A stretch of 9,284 nt of DNA from Deltaproteobacteria bacterium (GTDB lineage Bacteria; Myxococcota; B64-G9): the NCBI GenBank assembly GCA_030591745.1, contig JAUVAM010000080.1:1-9284 (forward strand). Reading direction: 5' to 3'. Below the pieces are notes generated by a model. That model did not search any database, was not told the origin of the DNA, and saw nothing but the letters and a program-made list of their open reading frames with translations. The position numbers and the translations under genes were made by a program. Positions within the stretch are counted from its first letter, which is position 1. Each line of letters begins with the position of its first letter. Of this stretch, positions 7,401 through 9,284 are shown piece by piece.

Positions 7401-8552
7401 ATTGTGGATCGCTGTCCGGGTTACGCATTGTTCCCGGCATTTCACCCCGATGGCCAATTGATCGCGGTTCCTTGCACCGATGGGTCCATCCGCATCACGG
7501 ATCTCGACAAGTCGACGACAAGGATTGCCAGAGGACACCATGGGCCTGTTCGGCATGTTCGATTCAACGGGACCGGCTCGATGTTTGCCACGGCCGGCGG
7601 GGATGGCTCTGTTCGCCTCTGGGATACCGCGAGCTTGCGATCCATCTGGAATGCTCCTTTCCTTCATGCGTCCCCTGCCGAACTCAAAACCCACGAAGGT
7701 TGGGTTTCTTTGGCGGGGGAAGCAGCCGAAGTTGGCTTGAGATGGAAGAAGGCCATCGAGGACAGCGCTGACCTGGCGAGCCAAAATTCCGAGTCTGGCC
7801 TCGTCTGCATGCTCGGCGGTCGGGCAGGGATAAGGATTTGGGATTCGAAGACGGACGTGGAGCTCTTGAAAGCAAAACATCCGGCGGCAAAACGTGTCAT
7901 TGCCTTGCCGGACGCTTGCCTGACCCTCGATTTTGAGGGTCGGGTCAGAATGATTGGAAAAAATGGCGATGTCATCGATTTGGCCAATACAGCTACCGCC
8001 ATTTCGAAAAATGCTGACCACATCCAGGTGTCCACCGAGGAGGGTGTCACCGCCTTCGACCATCAAGGTCGCAGGATCAAGAATTGGTCCCTGGGGCGGA
8101 AGGCCTCTTCGATATGCATTGTGGGCGACCACCTGCTCGTGGGGCGTGGATACGGGCAGATAGACGCGTTTTCTCTGAAGGCGGAAAAACAAGACATCCG
8201 TATTCGTTTCGAGCAGACAGCCCAGGGTGCCGTGACGCGTATCGAGCCGGCCACGGCGGACTCGGTGCTGGTCGGGTTTTCCAACGGAGCATACGGCCTC
8301 TGGAACTTTGTCGACGGCGAGAAACTGAGAGGCGGGCAACTCAACGGTTCGGTCGAGCACCTGCTCGTCGTCGGCGAAGGCGCATTTGTCGCGACGGATC
8401 TCGGGGCACACGCGGTCATGCCTTTGTCCGTCTTCAAAACGAAGTATTGCGATTTGCTCAAGTCAGTATGGTCTGATGTGCCCGTTGTCTGGAAAGCAGG
8501 CGGCGTCTCCGAAGAGGGTCCGCCGGCAGGACATTCATGTGCCCTTGAATAG
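4494..8552 (+). CDS. Transmembrane Ser/Thr protein kinase with long WD40 beta-propeller region
   Basis: This 1352-residue protein has an acidic/Gly-rich N-terminus and then a PknB-type kinase domain at about 50-355. It shows a glycine loop GRGGIGRV (64-71), K86 in VAIKE, helix-C E115, catalytic loop HRDIKPSN (D192, N197), DWG (210-212, in place of DFG), an activation loop with T242 and T250 ending in SPE (255-257), and D271 in SDVWALG. It is expected to be an active ATP-dependent kinase in the cytoplasm. One membrane helix (about 373-396, LLLLLVLSVVMFL core) is followed by a charged coiled-coil-like stretch to about 455. From about 473 to 1047 there are about 14 WD40-like blades, each ending in a form of the VRLWD motif, then about six or seven degenerate blades to 1312. 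Topology puts these outside the inner membrane, probably as a sensor or docking surface. AGGA at 4481-4484, spacer 9, supports the ATG. It is transcribed alone, divergent from the envelope operon and convergent with the gene at 8560. Kinase-WD40 fusions are known in planctomycetes and Myxococcota. Confidence 0.93.
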   Translation: MSDDKKTPAGFGEESEGLLSFGGSVGTETGSEKSQEDQENVWQVTHEHKGRYQVKVGEEKTELGRGGIGRVLLAVDEHIGREVAIKELLPAKDNQAGLDSSSGKLSAGMARFLREARVTGQLEHPNIVPVYELGQKADGTLYYTMKVVRGNTLRDELKKAKTLADRMKLLGHFTNLCQAIAYAHSRGVVHRDIKPSNVMVGEFGETVVLDWGLAKVRGKEDIRGKEIAREVKEIMDADMGRTIVGDVIGTPKYMSPEQAEGLMDKIDERSDVWALGAVLYEILTGRAPFVGSPFEVLGRVMSHPVAPVFEFCAEAPGELASVAAKALCKDKGGRYADGSGVARDMEAFQAGRRVGAHAYGGMDLLRRFADRYRAALAVGGASLLLLLVLSVVMFLRVAEQRDKALTSERQAAEERDQAELHLASALVAGAEADRVQGDLIEARAKARRALELGDSTSARALWNRLQGEPLLASIPLPALGNAIAIRADGERIAVAGIDGAVRIVSIPTLQVEKTFSTGSSIVWDVCYSPSGAFAAVASDGSLLLWESEEKAPTILAAHAKAARQISCSPDGKLIASGGDDGAVRLWSIADRVMVSQLRQGGPGVSDLAFAPDSKTIAIAAADNVIYLHDVDTRKMRMKLKGHSEQIKQVLFSHEGDHVFSAGMDATVRLWDTSSGEQIKKRTLLDGWISSLALAPDGGRLIASNGKQATMLDAKMLSELGAFKHESWVVALLFTPDGLHNVSLSFQGVLRLIDMAKAGARESLTYAHAGPVWSVGFHPGGQQLASVGLDETLRIWDLSTGAPGVQVKPGISQLWGLAYHPSGDSLALAGNVVELRDARSLRLLNTYGGSGLGVVNIDVSPDGRLLAAPSEDRSVRVWEISTGRIVHVLKGHRSMVAQVRFSPSGKQLGSGSHDGTLRLWDVKTGGLIREYAGHEGAAYGPDFSPDGTQLLSAGADATVRLWDLESAESRIVDRCPGYALFPAFHPDGQLIAVPCTDGSIRITDLDKSTTRIARGHHGPVRHVRFNGTGSMFATAGGDGSVRLWDTASLRSIWNAPFLHASPAELKTHEGWVSLAGEAAEVGLRWKKAIEDSADLASQNSESGLVCMLGGRAGIRIWDSKTDVELLKAKHPAAKRVIALPDACLTLDFEGRVRMIGKNGDVIDLANTATAISKNADHIQVSTEEGVTAFDHQGRRIKNWSLGRKASSICIVGDHLLVGRGYGQIDAFSLKAEKQDIRIRFEQTAQGAVTRIEPATADSVLVGFSNGAYGLWNFVDGEKLRGGQLNGSVEHLLVVGEGAFVATDLGAHAVMPLSVFKTKYCDLLKSVWSDVPVVWKAGGVSEEGPPAGHSCALE
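5910..7634 (+). repeat. About 14 WD40-like repeats (two seven-blade propellers) within the kinase gene
   Basis: In protein residues about 473-1047 a unit of 38-46 residues recurs. Its landmarks are an A/G-H pair (AH 556-557, GH 641-642, AH 766-767, GH 890-891, GH 932-933, GH 1014-1015), FSPDG-type turns, and endings such as VRLWS (583-587), VRLWD (667-671), LRIWD (792-796), VRVWE (874-878), LRLWD (916-920), VRLWD (958-962) and VRLWD (1040-1044). Blades 4, 6, 7, 9 and 13 are more worn. The units ending at 671 and 962 (SAGMDATVRLWD and SAGADATVRLWD) are nearly identical and lie seven blades apart, as expected if a whole propeller was duplicated; other blade pairs do not show this clearly. Confidence 0.75.
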
Positions 8553-8559
8553 ACGGATT

Positions 8560-9132
8560 TTATTTTAGCACTGTGTTTTTCATGCTTGCCGCATAGATTA
8601 GCGAACTCTTAATTAATTTTTTGGCTTGCCTGGGGCAGCGGCGCTTGAAGCGTTTGAATGCAGCCTTGTTCGATTTTTGCTCGGCCTGCATGCGCCGGGC
8701 CTCTATGGCGACCAGGGCCTTCTTTTCTTTGGGTGTCATGGCATCGAGGGTGGGCTTCAGTTTTTTGATGCTCTTGTTGAATTCCACTTTGGCCTTAGAC
8801 AGAATTTTCTGCGCGCGGAGCAGTCGGGTCTTGCAACCGCCCTTGCTTTTGAGGCTGGCAATCGCTTGCCCCATGCCGTCGGTGAACTTGCCAAAGATGA
8901 GGGGAAGCTGGTCGTCGGGTGTTTTTGTTTCCAGTTCTTTGGCTTTTTCGGCCAATCCGGGGATCTTACTGACCAATCCCGGGACCGTGCTGACCGGCGC
9001 ATCGGAGATAAGGTCCCCATTGTTTTTTTCACCGAAGGAAAACATCCCGTCGAGGGCCCCCTCCTGGTAGGCCCAATAGCCAGCACCCAGGACCGCCAAG
9101 AAAGCGATGAACATGAAAGTCTTTGACTTCAA
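8560..9132 (-). CDS. Small basic membrane-anchored or exported protein, function unknown
   Basis: I do not recognise a family for this 190-residue protein. Residues 5-22 form a hydrophobic segment after a Lys-rich start, so it is either a signal anchor or a signal peptide. Residues 23-80 are a low-complexity linker with a repeated PGL turn (PGLVSKIPGL). Residues about 84-190 are predicted helical and very rich in Lys and Arg, with two cysteines, C100 (KGGCKTR) and C166 (KRRCPRQ), that could bond if the domain is periplasmic. The basic C-terminal part could bind nucleic acid, acidic polymer or membrane lipid; the sequence does not decide. The start codon is TTG at 9132, chosen because AAGGAG lies 7 bases upstream; the first ATG (9114) is 25 bases from it and would cut into the hydrophobic segment. 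The gene runs convergently into the kinase with 7 bases between the stop codons. The sequence is somewhat richer in A/T than its neighbours. Confidence 0.72.
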   Translation of the reverse strand: MKSKTFMFIAFLAVLGAGYWAYQEGALDGMFSFGEKNNGDLISDAPVSTVPGLVSKIPGLAEKAKELETKTPDDQLPLIFGKFTDGMGQAIASLKSKGGCKTRLLRAQKILSKAKVEFNKSIKKLKPTLDAMTPKEKKALVAIEARRMQAEQKSNKAAFKRFKRRCPRQAKKLIKSSLIYAASMKNTVLK

Positions 9133-9139
9133 GGGATCA

Positions 9140-9145
9140 CTCCTT
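9140..9145 (-). promoter_or_regulatory. Ribosome binding site supporting a TTG start
   Basis: The minus strand reads AAGGAG, a 7-base spacer, then TTG AAG TCA AAG (protein MKSK). The strong match and ideal spacing make TTG at 9132 the likely start even though it is a rare start codon, which would lower translation initiation. Confidence 0.7.
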
Positions 9146-9173
9146 TCCCCGTCGCTTTATCTGATAGCCGTAT

Positions 9174-9203
9174 CGTATATCAATCAAAAGCAAAGGTATT
9201 CAA
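9174..9203 (-). promoter_or_regulatory. Possible promoter of the basic protein gene
   Basis: On the minus strand TTGAAT (9203-9198) is followed by an 18-base spacer and TATACG (9179-9174, four of six). The region is clearly more A/T-rich than the coding sequence around it. The leader to the TTG at 9132 would be about 35 bases. No palindrome like that at 4411-4426 occurs here. Confidence 0.35.
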
Positions 9204-9250
9204 TTTTGTGTGTTTGACTTCCACCCTTGGGCTGCCTTAGCCTGCCTTTC

Positions 9251-9284
9251 ATGAAAATTGCGCGATGGTTGTTGACTGGAGCGA
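9251..9284 (+). CDS. Possible start of a plus-strand gene (11 residues visible)
   Basis: An ATG at 9251 opens a frame reading MKIARWLLTGA to the window edge, which looks like the beginning of a signal peptide or membrane segment (basic residues then hydrophobic). There is no purine-rich Shine-Dalgarno in the pyrimidine-rich bases before it, and no good -10 follows the TTGACT at 9214-9219. Too little is present to assign a family. It would be divergent from the basic protein gene. Confidence 0.3.
   Translation, partial: MKIARWLLTGA

Noticed and set aside
5910..7634. WD40 repeats considered as possible tandem DNA repeats or a recombination hotspot
   Set aside because: The repeats are conserved as protein but not as DNA except for short stretches, so they are old diverged blades and not a recent tandem array.
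7341..8411. Long minus-strand open frame (356 codons) opposite the 3' part of the kinase gene
   Set aside because: It lies wholly antisense to the WD40 region, whose protein motifs are unmistakable. Its translation shows no domain, no signal and no repeat; GC-rich sequence with biased codons often leaves such shadow frames.
8532..8567. Possible terminator at the kinase 3' end (ATTCA, 9-base loop, TGAAT, then a T-rich stretch)
   Set aside because: The stem is only 5 bp and A/T-rich, the T-rich stretch is interrupted and starts 7 bases after the stem, and it overlaps the stop codon. Not strong enough to call; no other terminator is evident in the 7-base convergent gap.
8626..9126. Plus-strand open frame antisense to the basic protein gene (166 codons)
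   Set aside because: The minus-strand frame has a strong Shine-Dalgarno, a signal-like N-terminus and a coherent Lys-rich domain. The plus-strand translation looks like a complement artefact rich in Phe and Leu.

Overview
The window looks like chromosomal DNA of a moderately GC-rich Gram-negative bacterium, most likely a member of the Myxococcota or a related deltaproteobacterial lineage. This is an inference from gene style: a Ser/Thr kinase fused through a membrane helix to WD40 repeats, a lipoprotein with IPT/TIG- and CARDB-like Ig modules, and a surface protein with Ig-like repeats and a beta-barrel ending in Phe. No tRNA, rRNA, CRISPR array, insertion sequence or phage gene is visible. 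Coding density is high and no gene-free stretch exceeds about 150 bases.

Layout. On the minus strand, read from about 4345 down to the left edge, four genes follow one another closely. They are a signal-peptide protein with five Ig-like modules and a C-terminal eight-strand-like outer-membrane barrel (2315-4345), a three-module lipoprotein (1185-2294), a stand-alone response regulator with no DNA-binding domain (484-1137), and the N-terminal third of glycerol kinase glpK (1-471, cut by the window edge). Gaps are 20, 47 and 12 bases, each start has a good Shine-Dalgarno sequence, and the glpK Shine-Dalgarno overlaps the stop codon of the response regulator. This suggests one operon.

Diverging from it is one very large plus-strand gene (4494-8552) for a 1352-residue transmembrane Ser/Thr kinase. 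Its C-terminal two thirds is a chain of about 14 WD40-like blades followed by a further six or seven degenerate blades, which could make three propellers on the far side of the membrane. The 148-base divergent intergenic region holds a perfect 16-bp palindrome. The palindrome contains an outward-facing TTGACC (-35-like) in both directions and is followed by a third GTCAA half-site at the same 9-bp period. One regulator could therefore control both sides.

Convergent with the kinase, 7 bases away, is a gene for a small, very basic membrane-anchored protein (8560-9132) that starts at TTG. The last 34 bases may be the start of another plus-strand gene.

Possible joint role (inference). The kinase, the surface Ig/barrel protein, the lipoprotein and the receiver protein may form an envelope sensing or adhesion module under shared divergent control. 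The link of this module to glycerol kinase is unusual and unexplained.
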